The notes: generated by a model from the sequence alone, not told the origin. A stretch of 43,809 nt of DNA from Parasutterella muris (GCF_943193095.1 NZ_CALPCV010000021.1:1-43809); one strand, 5' to 3'; positions 15,880 to 25,955 are shown, numbered from the stretch's first letter. A program made the numbers and translations.

Positions 15880-18800
15880 TCATTTTTTAGCGATCAGCGC
15901 GTAAAAAACCGGTGTAAAAACCAAGCCGATAAAAGTCACGCCCAGCATCCCGGCAAACACCGTCGTGCCAACCGCCTGACGCAGCTCCGATCCGTAGCCG
16001 CTCGAAAACGCCAGAGGTACTACGCCGAGAATAAACGCAAACGATGTCATCAAAATGGCTCGTAAACGAACGGCACTGGCTCGAACAATCGCGTCATACC
16101 GGCTCAATCCTTCCTGCTGAAACTGCTTGGCCATCTCAACAATCAAAATAGAATTCTTACAGGCTAATCCGATAAGCACCACAAATCCGATCTGCGCCAT
16201 CAGACTGTTGCCCAGACCTCTAAGCTCAAGTCCGATAAGCCCGAACAGCAGAACCTGAGGAACAATCAAAATAATAATCAGGGGCAGCCTCAGACTTTCA
16301 TACAACGCGGCCAAGGAAAGAAACACACATAAAAGACACAGACCAAAAATATATAAATTTGTGTTGTCCTCCTGCTTCTGCTCTTTAATCATTGAGGTCC
16401 ACAGCAGACTAATCCCTTCCGGAAGCGTCTCGGCGGCCATCTTTTCAATCACAGAGGTCGCTTCAGTACTGCTGACTCCATCAGAAATATTGCCTAGAAC
16501 AAATACCGAGGGGTACATGTTATAGCGCGCAATGACCTGAGGCCCGGATGTTCGTTCGATCGAAACCACTGAACTCAGGGGAACCATTCTGCCGAGCTCA
16601 TTTTTAATCCAAACACGATCTAGATCCGTTTCCAGAGAACGAAACTCAGAATCGGACTGAGCAACGACACGGAATACTCGATTTAACAAATTAAAATCGT
16701 TCACGTACGCACTTCCGAATTCATACTGAATCGTGTTGCTAAGTTCCTCCAAATCAATCCTCAGCATGGCGGCCTTTTCTCGGTCGATTTTTAACTCCAG
16801 CTGCGGAGTGTCCGTTCTAAAGGAGGAAAACGCGCTTTCAATTTCCGGCGACGCGGCTAATGCTCGAATAAACTCCTGCGCCGCATCTGTAAGTTCATTC
16901 ACGCCCAAACCGATTCGATCCTGAAGATAAAACTGGAAATCACCGCCGGCCCCGATACCCATAACCGCGGGCGGCGCTAAAACGTTAACGCTTGCCTCCG
17001 GTATCGCCTCGTTTAGGGTCGATCGAATCCGACTCATCATCACGCCGATCGAAAGCCCCTCTTTAATACGCTCAGGCTGTGGTTCAAGCTTTATCACCAT
17101 CAGTGCGGCATTGGAAGCTTTAGATCGCGTCGCTCCGCTTTGCCCGACAATAACCATAAAATGCTGAACACCTTTGACCTTTGAGAGCGCTTCCTGAGCT
17201 TTCTTAAGCGTCTCATCCGTCTGATTCAGGGCAATGCCCTCCGCAAGCTGAATGCTCGCGGATAAATAATTATTGTCCTGCCTCGGAATGAAACCACTAG
17301 GAACATTGGTATACAAAAACACAGTGAAGCAGATGCAGACTGCATAAACTGCAAGCACCCACCAGCGAAGCTTCACAAGCATCCGAACAAGCTGGCTGTA
17401 GTGCTCCGAACATACGCCAAAGAAATGATTAAACGCTGACGAAAACCATCCCTCTTTTTTTCGGTCCGACAGAAGAGGCACACTGAGGGCGGGAGACAAC
17501 GTCAGAGACACAAAAGCTGAAATAATTGTCGCAGCCGCAATGGTCAGTGCGAACTGCCGGTAAAAACTTCCGGTAATACCGCTTAAAAACGCCGTTGGAA
17601 TAAATACGCAGGATAAAACCGCGGCAATACCAACCAGCGCTTTGCTAAGCTCCTTCATTGAAGCAAATCCGGCTTCCAGCGGACTCATGCCGTTCCTAAT
17701 CTTCGCTTCAATTGCCTCAACCACGACAATCGCGTCATCCACCACAATGCCGGTCGCAAGAATCAAACCAAAAAGCGTTAGATTATTAATCGTAAATCCC
17801 GAGGCTTTCATGACGATAAAGGTACCGATAATCGAAACAGGAATGGATAGAATCGGAATGAGTGAGCTTTTCCAGTTGTGCAGAAAAAGCAGAATCACCA
17901 GAACCACTAAAGCAGTCGCTTCAAAGAGCGTCTGATAGACAGATCGGATGGAGTTCTCAATAAACTCGGTATTGTCTATCGTCATATAGCAGTCCACACC
18001 GCTTGGCAGCTCCTTTTGGATCTCCTCAAGCTCGGCTCGGATCGCTTTCATTGTCGAAATCGCGTTCGCTCCGGGCGTCTGGAAAATTGCCAGACCCATA
18101 GCAGGAACTCCGTCTCGATAAAACTCTTCGTCATAGTTATAAGAAGCGAGCTCCGTGCGAGCAATATCCTTCAGATAAAGCGTTCTTCCATCTGCGCTTC
18201 TTCTGATCACGATATTGTCATACTCCTGCGGCTCCCTTAACCTTCCCTCGCCTCGGATCAGCAGTTCAAAAGCACCCGGCTGTTCCGTCATCTTCGGTGC
18301 ATTAACCTTGCCCGCCAGAATATTTCGATTTTGTTCCTGTACCCGCTGCACAACTTCGGTAGGAGAAAGTCCAAGCTGCATCAGGCGATCGCTGTCAAGC
18401 CAAATTCGAATACTGTATTCTCGGCTGCCAAAGACGGTAATGTCAGAGACCCCCGAAAGCCTCGCCAATCGGTCTGACATCTGCGAAATCGCGTAATTAG
18501 TTAAAAACAGCGTGTCACGCGTCCGATCGGTCGAATACAAATGAACGGCCGCAAGCTGATCACTAGAGCGCTTACGCACCGTAACACCGCTTCTTCTGAC
18601 CGCCTCAGGCAAACGCGGCTCAGCAGCCGATACACGGTTCTGCACCAGCACCTGAGCAAGGTCGGGATTTGTTCCGTGCGCAAAATTCACCGTAATCGTC
18701 ACGGTTCCGTCTGACGCCGCTTGGCTTTGCAGCTCAGTCATCGCGTCCACTCCGTTGATTGACTGCTCCAGAGGAGCAATAACGGAGTCAGACAACGCCT

Positions 18801-18969
18801 GGGGGGAAGCGCCGGGAAGAGACGCTGTCACAACGACAGACGGGGGAACAATCTCCGGAAACTGTGCGACCGGCAGGGACATGTAGCTAATCAGACCGAA
18901 AAGTACAATAAATAATGAGATAACCGCGGCAAATATCGGGTTTCTAATAAAAAAGTCTGTAAATCTCAT
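15880..18969 (-). CDS. RND efflux pump inner-membrane transporter (HAE1/MexF-like)
   Basis: 1029 residues, standard for AcrB/MexF-type pumps. It begins MRFTDFFIRNPIFAAVISL, with the typical first helix, then the porter region with PPSVVVTASLPGASPQ. The helix 4 proton relay reads GIVVDDAIVVVEAIE (two adjacent aspartates) and the helix 10 lysine is present in VLIGLACKNSILIVEMA. It exports drugs, detergents, bile salts or metabolites using the proton gradient. Its start overlaps the adaptor stop by four bases (ATGA). No outer-membrane factor is encoded next to it, so it must use a TolC-like channel from elsewhere. The divergent AraC regulator is the likely controller. Confidence 0.93.
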   Translation of the reverse strand: MRFTDFFIRNPIFAAVISLFIVLFGLISYMSLPVAQFPEIVPPSVVVTASLPGASPQALSDSVIAPLEQSINGVDAMTELQSQAASDGTVTITVNFAHGTNPDLAQVLVQNRVSAAEPRLPEAVRRSGVTVRKRSSDQLAAVHLYSTDRTRDTLFLTNYAISQMSDRLARLSGVSDITVFGSREYSIRIWLDSDRLMQLGLSPTEVVQRVQEQNRNILAGKVNAPKMTEQPGAFELLIRGEGRLREPQEYDNIVIRRSADGRTLYLKDIARTELASYNYDEEFYRDGVPAMGLAIFQTPGANAISTMKAIRAELEEIQKELPSGVDCYMTIDNTEFIENSIRSVYQTLFEATALVVLVILLFLHNWKSSLIPILSIPVSIIGTFIVMKASGFTINNLTLFGLILATGIVVDDAIVVVEAIEAKIRNGMSPLEAGFASMKELSKALVGIAAVLSCVFIPTAFLSGITGSFYRQFALTIAAATIISAFVSLTLSPALSVPLLSDRKKEGWFSSAFNHFFGVCSEHYSQLVRMLVKLRWWVLAVYAVCICFTVFLYTNVPSGFIPRQDNNYLSASIQLAEGIALNQTDETLKKAQEALSKVKGVQHFMVIVGQSGATRSKASNAALMVIKLEPQPERIKEGLSIGVMMSRIRSTLNEAIPEASVNVLAPPAVMGIGAGGDFQFYLQDRIGLGVNELTDAAQEFIRALAASPEIESAFSSFRTDTPQLELKIDREKAAMLRIDLEELSNTIQYEFGSAYVNDFNLLNRVFRVVAQSDSEFRSLETDLDRVWIKNELGRMVPLSSVVSIERTSGPQVIARYNMYPSVFVLGNISDGVSSTEATSVIEKMAAETLPEGISLLWTSMIKEQKQEDNTNLYIFGLCLLCVFLSLAALYESLRLPLIIILIVPQVLLFGLIGLELRGLGNSLMAQIGFVVLIGLACKNSILIVEMAKQFQQEGLSRYDAIVRASAVRLRAILMTSFAFILGVVPLAFSSGYGSELRQAVGTTVFAGMLGVTFIGLVFTPVFYALIAKK

Positions 18970-20087
18970 TGCGCTTTTTCCTCGATGCTGCGAAGCTTTG
19001 TCCCAATTCTCAGTTTCTGCTGAGCGCTAAGTACCACCGTGTCTTCCGGCTTCAATCCCTCCAAAATTTCTCGCTCTGAACCAAAAAGGCGCCCTACACG
19101 AACTTTTGCCTTTTGGGCTGTTCCGTCCTGGGAAGAAATCCAGACAAACCGATCTGTCAGTTCCGTCTGAACGGCCTTATCCGGAATCAGCATCAAATCT
19201 CTGCTTATCGGAAGTTCGAGTGTTACCCGACCGATTCGATTGGCCGCTAGTTCCGGGCTCGCCTTCAACTGCAGTTTTAAGGTGTATGTGAGCGTTTGCG
19301 GATCAAATGCGTTATCTGTGAAAGACAACTCTCCCGGATACCGTCGCTCTCCATCGTCAAACCACGCTTGGATCGGCGCGAATGGGGGAACATTTCCAAG
19401 CACGCCGGCTCGTACGAGTTTCAGGAAAGCCTTGTCGTTAATTTTGAAATCCGCATATGCGTTCTGATCATCAATTAAAGTGGTGAGTTCAGACTGCCCC
19501 GCCTTCACTAAATTACCTTCTTTTAAAAGAATTTCTCCCAGCTTGCCACTGATTGGCGCGCGAATTTGAGTGAATTCCAGATTCAAAAGCGCAGTTTCCA
19601 GCTGAGCCTTGGCCAGTGCTTCCTCGGCTTCCGCGTTTTGCATTTCAAAGCGACGGGTTTCAAGCTCTTCTTTGGAAATCGCGTTCGCCTTTACCAGTTC
19701 GAGCGCTCTTTTATATTTAGCGGCCGCATAGGTTCTTTGCGCGGCGGCCTGCCTTAATTCCGCACGGCGAACTTCCGCCTGCGCTTCAAACGGCCTCGGA
19801 TCGATCTCAAAAAGCAAATCTCCCTGCTGTACCGAGCTGCCTTCCTGTACGGAACGTTTTTTCAAATATCCGTCAACCCGGGCATTAAGCCGTACTTCAT
19901 GGAACGCCCGAATAAATGCCGGAAACTCCATACGTTCAGCAATCGAATCGACTCGAGGCTTCATCATTCGAACCGCGGTAGGCTGAGGTTCTCCCCTCGG
20001 ACTTGAGTCACTGCTTCGACAGCCTGAAAGCGTACTTAACGCGGCAGCTGCCAACAGTGTGCACATCAATTTTTTATTCATTGTCAT
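18966..20087 (-). CDS. RND efflux periplasmic adaptor (membrane fusion protein), lipoprotein
   Basis: 373 residues from the ATG at 20087, which has AGGAG about ten bases upstream; an earlier in-frame start at 20153 lacks one and would bury the signal. The N-terminus MTMNKKLMCTLLAAAALSTLSGC ends in a lipobox, so the protein is a lipidated adaptor like AcrA/MexE. The barrel-sandwich half-motifs (VDGYLKKRSVQEGSSVQQGDLL and the matching IRAPISGKLGEI) flank an alpha-helical hairpin rich in Ala, Glu and Lys. It bridges the inner-membrane pump and an outer-membrane channel. It is the first gene of the two-gene operon. Confidence 0.92.
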   Translation of the reverse strand: MTMNKKLMCTLLAAAALSTLSGCRSSDSSPRGEPQPTAVRMMKPRVDSIAERMEFPAFIRAFHEVRLNARVDGYLKKRSVQEGSSVQQGDLLFEIDPRPFEAQAEVRRAELRQAAAQRTYAAAKYKRALELVKANAISKEELETRRFEMQNAEAEEALAKAQLETALLNLEFTQIRAPISGKLGEILLKEGNLVKAGQSELTTLIDDQNAYADFKINDKAFLKLVRAGVLGNVPPFAPIQAWFDDGERRYPGELSFTDNAFDPQTLTYTLKLQLKASPELAANRIGRVTLELPISRDLMLIPDKAVQTELTDRFVWISSQDGTAQKAKVRVGRLFGSEREILEGLKPEDTVVLSAQQKLRIGTKLRSIEEKAQ

Positions 20088-20240
20088 AAAAGATTTTCTC
20101 CTGATGCAATGATGGAGAAAAACACTTTTCTCGAGAAGAGACAAAACTTCCAACCTTTATGACATAAAACTACCTTATATGATCATTTAATTTCTTTTCA
20201 TCTAGAATATTCAGTAAGCAAATAACACAAAGATACTTCT

Positions 20241-21110
20241 ATGAGTCTAAATAAGTTATTAGAACTAAGAGATGAAATGCTTCAGAGCGTTCCGAGCGAA
20301 GGCAGTTTTTTCGACGTTATTCCCGGACTCAGTCTGCACCGCAGGGAATGTCGGACACGTTGCGAGATCGAGAACTACCGTCCTCGTGTTGTCATCGTTG
20401 TTCAGGGGCACAAAACCGCAAAAATCGATGGAATTCATCAAAGTCTTTACTGTGCCGGTGACTGTCTCGCCGCTGGTTTTGAACTGCCCGACGGCGACCA
20501 TTTCCTTGAAGGTTCCAAAGAGGTCCCTTATCTGTGCATCAGTTACGAACTCAATGAAGATTTAGTTCAGGAAATGCTGATAAAAATGGGTGCGCACATC
20601 GAGGACAAACTGGTTTCGGACGTTTCGGAAAAGGCCTCAAACGAGCTTCTGGACGTTTTTAGACGTCTGCTGATTGCCATGCGTTCACCAACGGAACGAA
20701 AATTTTTAATCCCGATTCTGGAGGAAGAGATTCATTTCCGAGTGCTCAGCGGCTCTCTCGGCTCATTCTTTCGGCAGGTCTACACGCCTGAACGGCCTTA
20801 TGCCCGCGTGATGAAAGCTATTGACTTTATCCGCAAAAATTATGACCGACGGCATAACATTGAGACACTAAGCGAACTGGCCTGCATGTCTCCGACATCT
20901 TTCCATCGCCACTTCAAAGCCTTCACCGGAATCTCTCCGAAGCAGTTTCAGAAAGTTCTGCGGCTCAAAGAGGCGCAGCGGCTTATTTCCGAAGAAAAAT
21001 TCAGCTGTCGAAAGGCGGCGCTTCTCGTCGGATATGAGAATCAAAGTCAGTTCAATCGAGAGTTCAAGGCGTTCTTCGGCAGAACGCCGGCCAATCCGAT
21101 CAGAACCTAA
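20241..21110 (+). CDS. AraC-family regulator, probably of the divergent RND pump
   Basis: 289 residues. The N-terminal half resembles the AraC_N sensor type (RPRVVIVVQGHKTAKIDG and the following CAGDCLAAGFELP). The last 100 residues hold two helix-turn-helix units: LSELACMSPTSFHRHFKAFTG and the second ending in VGYENQSQFNREFKAFFGRTP, the usual AraC signature. It is transcribed divergently from the RND adaptor with about 150 bases between the start codons, so both promoters and the operator must lie at 20088-20240. Local control of the pump by a small inducer is inferred from position. It converges on rmuC with only 11 bases between stops. Confidence 0.88.
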   Translation: MSLNKLLELRDEMLQSVPSEGSFFDVIPGLSLHRRECRTRCEIENYRPRVVIVVQGHKTAKIDGIHQSLYCAGDCLAAGFELPDGDHFLEGSKEVPYLCISYELNEDLVQEMLIKMGAHIEDKLVSDVSEKASNELLDVFRRLLIAMRSPTERKFLIPILEEEIHFRVLSGSLGSFFRQVYTPERPYARVMKAIDFIRKNYDRRHNIETLSELACMSPTSFHRHFKAFTGISPKQFQKVLRLKEAQRLISEEKFSCRKAALLVGYENQSQFNREFKAFFGRTPANPIRT

Positions 21111-21121
21111 CCATGATTGCG

Positions 21122-22540
21122 TCACTGCAAACTATCCGGCAGCCGTGCCAGCTTTGGCGCCTCTTCAAGCGTCAGATTCGAGTCTTCCTCGCTTTGGGAG
21201 GCGTGCGCCAATTTGCGGTTCATTTGCCGCGTGCGGACTTCCACTTGTTCAACTGTTTTAACAACCGTCTCCGCCTGGGTTCTAAGCTTATCGAGCGTGC
21301 CCTGGAATTTAGCGAATTCGGACTGAACCGCAAGAAGAATGCTGCGAATTTCCGAACTCTTTTTCTCAATGGCCAGAGTCTGGAATCCGGCTCGATAAGC
21401 GCACAGAGCGCTTGCGAGGGTGGAGGGGCCCATAATATAAACGTGATAATCCCGATAGAGGCTCTCAGTCAGACCTTCGAGTGAGAGCGCTTCCGCGTAG
21501 AGGCCCTCCGAAGGAATAAACATAATGGCAAAATCCGTCGTATGCGGAGGATTGATATAGGCTGAAACGGACTTCGCTTCGCGAATCAGCCCGCCTCGGA
21601 TAGCTTCTTTAGCTTTCTTTAACTTTTCAGAATCACCCTCTTCCGCCGCATCCTGAAGCCGCTTGTAGTCTTCAATCGGGAACTTGGAATCAATCGGAAG
21701 AAGGCACTCCTTGCCGCCGATTCCGGGAAGCACTACGGCAAACTCAACCACCTTGCTTTTTTGATCCGCAAGCGTATGGGCATTTTTTACATACTGATCG
21801 GCCGTGAAATATTCGCTCAAGAGCGCTTCAAGCTGCACTTCTCCGAGCATGCCGCGGCTTTTTACATTGACAAGAACACGCTTGAGACCGCCCACGTCGG
21901 CCGCAAGCTCTTTCATTTCACCAAGACCTTTATAAACCTGCGTCAGCTGCTGAGACACCTGAGCAAAACTTTCGCTGACCCGACTTGTTAAAGCGCTCTG
22001 AAGCTTTTCTTCCACGGTCTCTCGAATCTTCTCAAGCTTGGTTTCATTCTCTTTACTGATGTTTTTGAGATCCTCATCAACCCTGTGCTTGAGTTCAGCG
22101 ATTGACGTGCTCAGCGAACTTGTCAGCGCCTCGACTCGGCGATTCTGCTCATTGGCAAAGTTCTGAATTCTTTTATCGTTGTTTGCGAGCGATGTCGCAA
22201 TCGTATCCTGCATCGCCTTCAGCGCGGAAGACGCTTCTTCACGATCTCCCTTGGCCTGACTCTGCATAGCCCGCTCAAGGTTCAGCTGAATATTCAGCAG
22301 CTTTGCGTCCATTTGGGAAAGCGTCACAGTCCTGATTTGTTCGGCGGCCAGACTGATATCCTCCCGCCAGGCGGCTCGCGATTTCTCCGCGATACGCTCA
22401 GAGTCTCTCGGAAGGCGCGTGAACGCGTAAATCAGACAAACAACACAGATTAGCAGCGCTGTCGCAAGACAAAGACAAAGTAAAAACAGCGTACCGGAAT
22501 CCAAAGAGAGTGAAGCCGCCGCAGAAGTGAAGCCGTTCAT
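21122..22540 (-). CDS. rmuC: RmuC-family DNA recombination protein
   Basis: 472 residues. An N-terminal membrane anchor (LFLLCLCLATALLICVVCLIY) precedes about 170 residues of coiled coil rich in Glu, Lys and Gln. The conserved RmuC nuclease-like domain then carries LGEVQLEALLSEYFT, LPIDSKFPIEDYKRLQ, FIPSEGLYAEAL and GPSTLASALCAYRAGFQTLAIEK. The family limits recombination at inverted repeats; the catalytic details are not established from sequence. The start lacks a strong Shine-Dalgarno sequence. The gene appears to stand alone. Confidence 0.93.
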   Translation of the reverse strand: MNGFTSAAASLSLDSGTLFLLCLCLATALLICVVCLIYAFTRLPRDSERIAEKSRAAWREDISLAAEQIRTVTLSQMDAKLLNIQLNLERAMQSQAKGDREEASSALKAMQDTIATSLANNDKRIQNFANEQNRRVEALTSSLSTSIAELKHRVDEDLKNISKENETKLEKIRETVEEKLQSALTSRVSESFAQVSQQLTQVYKGLGEMKELAADVGGLKRVLVNVKSRGMLGEVQLEALLSEYFTADQYVKNAHTLADQKSKVVEFAVVLPGIGGKECLLPIDSKFPIEDYKRLQDAAEEGDSEKLKKAKEAIRGGLIREAKSVSAYINPPHTTDFAIMFIPSEGLYAEALSLEGLTESLYRDYHVYIMGPSTLASALCAYRAGFQTLAIEKKSSEIRSILLAVQSEFAKFQGTLDKLRTQAETVVKTVEQVEVRTRQMNRKLAHASQSEEDSNLTLEEAPKLARLPDSLQ

Positions 22541-22805
22541 TTAATCGCAGGAAAAAATTTGATTATAGAGTGACTTCATTTATTCCACTTTTGTCGTACT
22601 GACTCAGCAAACTCTAATAAGAAGCGCTATTTCAGTATGATTCGCAATAGCGGAAAAAACTCCGCCTGATTATTATTGCTCTGCGAATCGATTCAGCGGC
22701 TGAATATAAGTGCTCGGCCTCAGCGGATCATTAAACTCTGCATCACCGAATTAGGCTCGTGAAATTCCGATCAGCTTCAGAGCGTGCAAATATTTACATA
22801 TATAA
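22541..22805. other. Intergenic region between rmuC and sdaA, no gene seen
   Basis: Contains a possible hairpin (CGCTATT at 22625 with AATAGCG at 22646, 14-base loop) of unknown meaning. Promoters for the divergent rmuC and sdaA should be here, but I could not fix a convincing -35/-10 pair. Confidence 0.4.
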
Positions 22806-22815
22806 AAGGACAAAT

Positions 22816-24222
22816 ATGCATATTTCCGTTTTTGACATGTACCGCATTGGTATCGGTCCTTCTTCCTCTCATACCGTAGGACCGATGCGTGCCGGACGCA
22901 GCTTTATCCGCATGCTCCGCGAAAACAAACTTTTTGCTTCAGTGGAACACGTCAAAATCCGTCTCATGGGTTCGCTTGCCGCAACCGGCGTCGGTCACGC
23001 GACAGATCAGGCGGTTCTTTTAGGTCTCATGGGCAAGTCTCCTTCCACCGTTGACACGGATATGATTCCGACGTGGATGGACAATATTAGAAATACGCAT
23101 CGGCTGATTCTTGACGACACTCGCCCTATTCAGTTCGATATCAGCACTGATATGTCCTTTGAGCCGAACGAGCTCGACCCGTACCATACCAATACAATGG
23201 TCATCAGCGCCTACGGCAGCGACGGCAATGAGCTGCTCTCTCAAAAGTATTATTCCGTCGGCGGAGGATTCATTGAAACTGAAGAAGAAGCCAAACTTAA
23301 AGAGAATTCAGGCGCGGTCTTCCCTTCCTCTAAAAATCTGACGCCTGAAAAAATTCCTTATCCATACCAGACCGCAGACGAACTGATGGAGCTGTGCAGA
23401 AAAAACAACCTGCGGCTTGATGAGCTCATTCGAGCCAATGAAGAAGCTTCAAGAAGTTCGGAAGTGATTGACGACACGCTGGACTTGATCTGGAACGTGA
23501 TGCGCTCGTGCATTGACCGCGGCCTAAACCGCAAGGGCTGTCTTCCGGGTCCGCTTAAAGTCAAACACCGCGCCAACGCGCTTTATGAGAAACTGATTTC
23601 AAGTCCGCTCCGCGTGACAGAGGATCCGCTTCAGATTATTGACTGGATCAATGCCTATGCGCTTGCAGTCAGCGAAGAAAACGCTTCCGGAGGCCGAGTG
23701 GTCACTGCTCCGACCAACGGAGCCGCAGGCGTCATCCCGGCAGTTCTCAATTATTACAGCCACTTCATTACCGGCGCGGACAAGGAAGGAAGACACCGCT
23801 TTCTCTTAGTCGCAGGCGCGATTGGCTCGCTCTATAAGAAAAACGCCTCGATTTCCGGAGCCGAGGTCGGATGCCAGGGAGAAGTGGGTGTCGCCTGCTC
23901 CATGGCGGCTGCCGGTTTAGCTGCCGCATTGGGCGCGACAAACGAACAAATCGAGAATGCGGCTGAGATCGGCATGGAACATCATTTAGGGCTGACCTGT
24001 GATCCGGTCAGCGGTCAGGTCCAAATCCCCTGTATTGAGAGAAACGCTGTCGCCGCAGTTAAAGCGGTTAATTCCGTACGCCTTGCCATGATGGGAGACG
24101 GCTCGCACTACATCAGTCTCGATCAGGTCATCAAGACCATGATGCAGACCGGTAAAGACATGGCAAACAAATATAAGGAAACCAGCCTCGGCGGACTCGC
24201 CGTCTGCGTGGTTGAATGCTAA
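22816..24222 (+). CDS. sdaA: L-serine ammonia-lyase, single-chain iron-sulfur type
   Basis: 468 residues from the ATG at 22816, which has AAGGA five bases upstream; a GTG at 22759 would add 19 residues without support. The enzyme deaminates L-serine to pyruvate and ammonia. The N-terminal beta domain begins MHISVFDMYRIGIGPSSSHT, a family signature. The C-terminal alpha domain holds the three cysteines that bind the [4Fe-4S] cluster: GCQGEVGVAC, LTCDPVSGQ and QIPCIERN. The iron-sulfur form suits an anaerobe living on amino acids. The next gene's ribosome binding site overlaps its stop codon, so the two are translationally linked. Confidence 0.95.
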   Translation: MHISVFDMYRIGIGPSSSHTVGPMRAGRSFIRMLRENKLFASVEHVKIRLMGSLAATGVGHATDQAVLLGLMGKSPSTVDTDMIPTWMDNIRNTHRLILDDTRPIQFDISTDMSFEPNELDPYHTNTMVISAYGSDGNELLSQKYYSVGGGFIETEEEAKLKENSGAVFPSSKNLTPEKIPYPYQTADELMELCRKNNLRLDELIRANEEASRSSEVIDDTLDLIWNVMRSCIDRGLNRKGCLPGPLKVKHRANALYEKLISSPLRVTEDPLQIIDWINAYALAVSEENASGGRVVTAPTNGAAGVIPAVLNYYSHFITGADKEGRHRFLLVAGAIGSLYKKNASISGAEVGCQGEVGVACSMAAAGLAAALGATNEQIENAAEIGMEHHLGLTCDPVSGQVQIPCIERNAVAAVKAVNSVRLAMMGDGSHYISLDQVIKTMMQTGKDMANKYKETSLGGLAVCVVEC

Positions 24223-24232
24223 GGAAATAGAT

Positions 24233-25459
24233 ATGAGTCAGAAGATGCCCGCGATTATTGCCTCTCGTCCGTGGTGCGAAAAACTATGGACATTCGGCAG
24301 CTTTGTTTTTACGAGAATCGACAAAGCCAGTCTGAAGCAAGTCGCATCTTCTCTGACTCTGACGACACTTCTGTCAATCGTGCCTGCGCTTGCCGTCATC
24401 ATGGCGGCTTTTTCCGCGTTTCCTTTGTTTGCGCCCTACCGTGAGGCGTTCGAGAACTTCATGTTCTCCACGCTACTGCCTGAGCAGTACAGCACACAGA
24501 TTCTCGGCTATATCAAACAGTTTGCGAGCCAGGCGGCGGGCCTTACCGCCTTCGGTATTATCGGTTTGGCGGTGTCTGCGCTTTTATGTATCTCAACCAT
24601 TGATGCGGCACTTAACTCTACGTTTGAGGTCAGAAAACTTCGAAGCGTTTGGCAGCGTGTACTGATCTATTGGGCTCTTTTAAGTCTCGGCCCGATCGCG
24701 ATCGGCGTCAGCCTTGCCACTTCTTCCTATCTGACCGGCATGGCGATGACCGGGCATCTGTCTTCTGTTGCCTCCTGGCTGATTCCCATCTTTCAGCTTC
24801 TTTTCCAGGCAGTGATTCTGGCGATGTTCTACAAATACGTCCCTAACTGCAAAGTACAGTGGAAAGACGCCTTAGTGGGCGGCCTCATCATCGCTTTGGT
24901 CTTTACCGTATTTCGCTGGGCCTTCGGGATTTATGTCATGAAGGGCTCCTACACGACGATATACGGGGCATTTGCGGCGATACCGGTCCTTCTGACCTGG
25001 ATGTACATCAACTGGATGTTTGTGCTTGCCGGAGCCGCGATTACCGCGATTCTGCCCATGCTGAGAGCCACCCGCTTTAAGGACTTTGACAAACCCGGCA
25101 ATCAGCTGCTGTCTGCTGTAGCACTCCTTCGCATCCTTATGAAAGCCAAGCAGGATAACCGTCCTCAGATGAGCAGTATCGAACTTGCGGAAGCGATCGG
25201 AAGCTATCCGGACGCGGTCAATGCCACACTGTCCCGACTTATCTCTACGAATTATGTTGTACAGATCGGCACAGACTCCGGCTGCTCATGGGCGCTGCTT
25301 GCGGACGCGCACAGCAAAACACTGGAAGAAGCGTTTGAAGAATTTTCTGTGGATTTAAGCAATTCACTGCTGAAAGAAGGCTCTCCGATCGCGCAATGGC
25401 TCAATGCGGGTTTAAAGGACCAATGGCTTCAAACACCGATGATCGAAGTACTGAATTAA
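24233..25459 (+). CDS. YihY/BrkB-family inner-membrane protein
   Basis: 408 residues from the ATG at 24233, with AAGGA overlapping the sdaA stop codon. It has about six transmembrane segments. Family landmarks are the early LTLTTLLSIVPALAVIMAAF, the FEVRKLRSVWQRVLIYWALL stretch, and PVLLTWMYINWMFVLAGAAI near the last helix. A soluble C-terminal extension of about 130 residues (including NATLSRLISTNYVVQIG, winged-helix-like) is typical of the longer proteobacterial members. It was once named ribonuclease BN, which is not supported for this family; function is unknown, possibly transport or envelope related. Confidence 0.88.
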   Translation: MSQKMPAIIASRPWCEKLWTFGSFVFTRIDKASLKQVASSLTLTTLLSIVPALAVIMAAFSAFPLFAPYREAFENFMFSTLLPEQYSTQILGYIKQFASQAAGLTAFGIIGLAVSALLCISTIDAALNSTFEVRKLRSVWQRVLIYWALLSLGPIAIGVSLATSSYLTGMAMTGHLSSVASWLIPIFQLLFQAVILAMFYKYVPNCKVQWKDALVGGLIIALVFTVFRWAFGIYVMKGSYTTIYGAFAAIPVLLTWMYINWMFVLAGAAITAILPMLRATRFKDFDKPGNQLLSAVALLRILMKAKQDNRPQMSSIELAEAIGSYPDAVNATLSRLISTNYVVQIGTDSGCSWALLADAHSKTLEEAFEEFSVDLSNSLLKEGSPIAQWLNAGLKDQWLQTPMIEVLN

Positions 25460-25639
25460 TGCATCTCTTGTGTCACAAGGGCTGTATCTCGACACGGTAT
25501 TTTTATAGCCATTTTGCGCGTTCTACGCATTAATGGATAACACTGATTATAAATACACAAAAAATTGAAAACTTGCAGTTTAATCCCTGCTATCATCCCA
25601 CTTGTAGAGTTTTTACCCCTTTATTTTAGGAGGGCATTA

Positions 25640-25912
25640 ATGAATAAAGCTGAACTTATTGAAGCTGTCGCAATCGAATGCGACATCACCAGACCGGCAG
25701 CTGCGAGAGCTGTTGATTCTGTTTTAGCAAACATTGAGAGAACTTTGAAAAAAGGAGACGAAGTTCGTTTGTTGGGTTTCGGCACCTTCTCGGTAGTTGA
25801 AAGAGCAGCCCGTAAAGGACGCAACCTGAAAACAAATGAAACAATTGATATCCCTGCGCGCAAAATTCCTAAGTTTGCCGCTGGCAAAAACTTAAAAGAT
25901 AGTGTAGAATAG
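25640..25912 (+). CDS. hup: DNA-binding protein HU
   Basis: 90 residues from the ATG at 25640, behind the near-perfect ribosome binding site TAGGAGGGC. It begins MNKAELIEAVA and has the HU signature GFGTFSVVERAARKGRN followed by the DNA-binding arm, which contains the conserved Ile-Pro-Ala-Arg, and an alpha-helical C-terminus. It is a nucleoid-associated dimer that bends DNA. In E. coli hupB follows lon in the same direction; here the hup-tRNA-Val-tRNA-Asp block faces lon across one small gene, suggesting a local inversion. No terminator separates it from tRNA-Val. Confidence 0.95.
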   Translation: MNKAELIEAVAIECDITRPAAARAVDSVLANIERTLKKGDEVRLLGFGTFSVVERAARKGRNLKTNETIDIPARKIPKFAAGKNLKDSVE

Positions 25913-25927
25913 TCATTCTGTTGTTGA

Positions 25928-25944
25928 GGAGAACCAAGTTCTCC
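25928..25944 (+). other. Hairpin between hup and tRNA-Val, possible processing site
   Basis: GGAGAAC pairs perfectly with GTTCTCC across CAA. There is no T-run, so read-through from hup into the tRNAs is expected, with the stem protecting the 3' end of the hup mRNA after tRNA 5' processing. Confidence 0.45.
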
Positions 25945-25955
25945 AAACGAGAGCT

